From IMG/VR virus record IMGVR_UViG_3300042351_000717, positions 1 to 20,917 of that record: a stretch of 20,917 nucleotides of DNA, one strand, 5' to 3'. Source of the DNA: a virus. Both the position numbers and the translations under genes were made by a program. Each line of letters begins with the position of its first letter. Positions within the stretch are counted from its first letter, which is position 1. The notes beneath the pieces are model-generated. The model ran no database searches. It was not told the DNA's origin and was given only the letters and a program-made list of their open reading frames with translations. This document shows, in pieces, positions 20,524 through 20,917 of the stretch.

Positions 20524-20917
20524 CTTGGAGCAAAGTCCTGTTGTAATTTAATATTGTCAAAAAACTCTTTCTTTGTACTTTGATCTGTGTTAAACGCACC
20601 TTTAAGCACAGTGGTCTGTGTTAGACTACTGTGTGCCATAATGCCGCGATTCTCGCAACATCCATGTACTGCTTGAATATAAACACCAACGTCTGTGGCA
20701 TCTGTGGCTCGCATTATTTCGCGGGCAATGTCATTAGCAAGTTCTTCTTGTAGTGTGCCACGACGAGCACACCACTGAGCAATACGAGTGTACTTGCTAA
20801 GGCCAATGAGCTTTTGAGCGGCAATAATCCCGATATAAGCAACGCCACTGACAGGTTGGTGGTGATGACTGCACATACTGCGAAGCTCACTACGCACCAC
20901 AAGCATTCCTTCATATC
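20520..20917 (-). CDS. folE: GTP cyclohydrolase I, N-terminus off the right edge
   Basis: The frame is open to the window edge (about 132 residues seen). It shows MCSHHHQP with the zinc Cys and His, [37 protein letters not shown] with the second zinc Cys, and [13 protein letters not shown] near the end, all typical of FolE type I. The enzyme opens GTP to dihydroneopterin triphosphate, the entry to folate and 7-deazaguanine synthesis; with QueD and QueE in the same window the latter is likelier. The residues before the first internal Met (YEG) fit the family, confirming the true start lies beyond 20917. The stop overlaps the ferredoxin start as ATGA. Confidence 0.93.
   Translation of the reverse strand, partial: YEGMLVVRSELRSMCSHHHQPVSGVAYIGIIAAQKLIGLSKYTRIAQWCARRGTLQEELANDIAREIMRATDATDVGVYIQAVHGCCENRGIMAHSSLTQTTVLKGAFNTDQSTKKEFFDNIKLQQDFAPR

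Overview
The window reads as part of a large tailed-phage genome, probably a T4-like myovirus of a Gram-negative bacterium. No database was searched, so this rests on gene content and remembered families. Supporting signs are tightly packed genes with 4-base ATGA or TAATG overlaps, a tRNA cluster, a FEN/T4 RNase H-type nuclease, a MazG-like pyrophosphohydrolase, and several small proteins resembling hypotheticals of T4-like cyanophages. The host is guessed to be betaproteobacterial because the ferredoxin closely resembles FdxA of that group, the lipoprotein begins Cys-polyGly as is common there, and stable-RNA leaders carry boxA-like sequence. Several good sigma70-type promoters suggest use of host RNA polymerase.

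Layout. Positions 1-616 hold the start of a methyltransferase that runs off the left edge. Positions 636-2706 hold nine tRNA genes, all on the minus strand (Cys, Ser-TGA, Ser-GCT, Arg, Ile, Trp, Asp, Glu, Tyr in transcription order). Between tRNA-Cys and tRNA-Ser lies an exported D-alanyl-D-alanine carboxypeptidase. Between tRNA-Trp and tRNA-Asp lies a duplicated promoter/palindrome module followed by an unidentified GC-rich structured RNA. A second folded RNA element separates tRNA-Asp from tRNA-Glu. Positions 2899-3276 carry two very small ORFs and a terminator. Positions 3412-6061 are unusual: two plus-strand glycosyltransferase-like paralogs surround an antisense gene.

From 6035 to the right edge every gene is on the minus strand. 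Positions 6035-10505 hold small phage hypotheticals, the MazG-like enzyme, the nuclease and two SGNH-like paralogs. Positions 10515-12480 hold metK and queE, with queE behind what looks like a leaderless promoter. Positions 12502-17753 are a seven-gene, completely overlapping cassette behind a sigma70 promoter: queD, SDR, glycosyltransferase, C-methyltransferase-like, cupin, short UDP-sugar dehydrogenase, NAD epimerase. Positions 17844-19552 hold a HIT protein and a lipoprotein with a TIM-barrel-like domain and its own near-consensus promoter. Positions 19605-20917 hold a sulfotransferase-like gene, a 7Fe-type ferredoxin and folE, which runs off the right edge.

How it may work together. FolE, QueD and QueE are successive enzymes from GTP to 7-carboxy-7-deazaguanine, the precursor of preQ0. 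Phages use this route to replace or modify guanine in their DNA and escape restriction. MetK (SAM supply) and the ferredoxin (electrons for a radical-SAM enzyme) could support QueE. QueC and a base-inserting transglycosylase are not in this window. Because queD leads the sugar cassette, the sugar genes may decorate DNA, or may make a virion or cell-surface glycan; the sequence does not decide.
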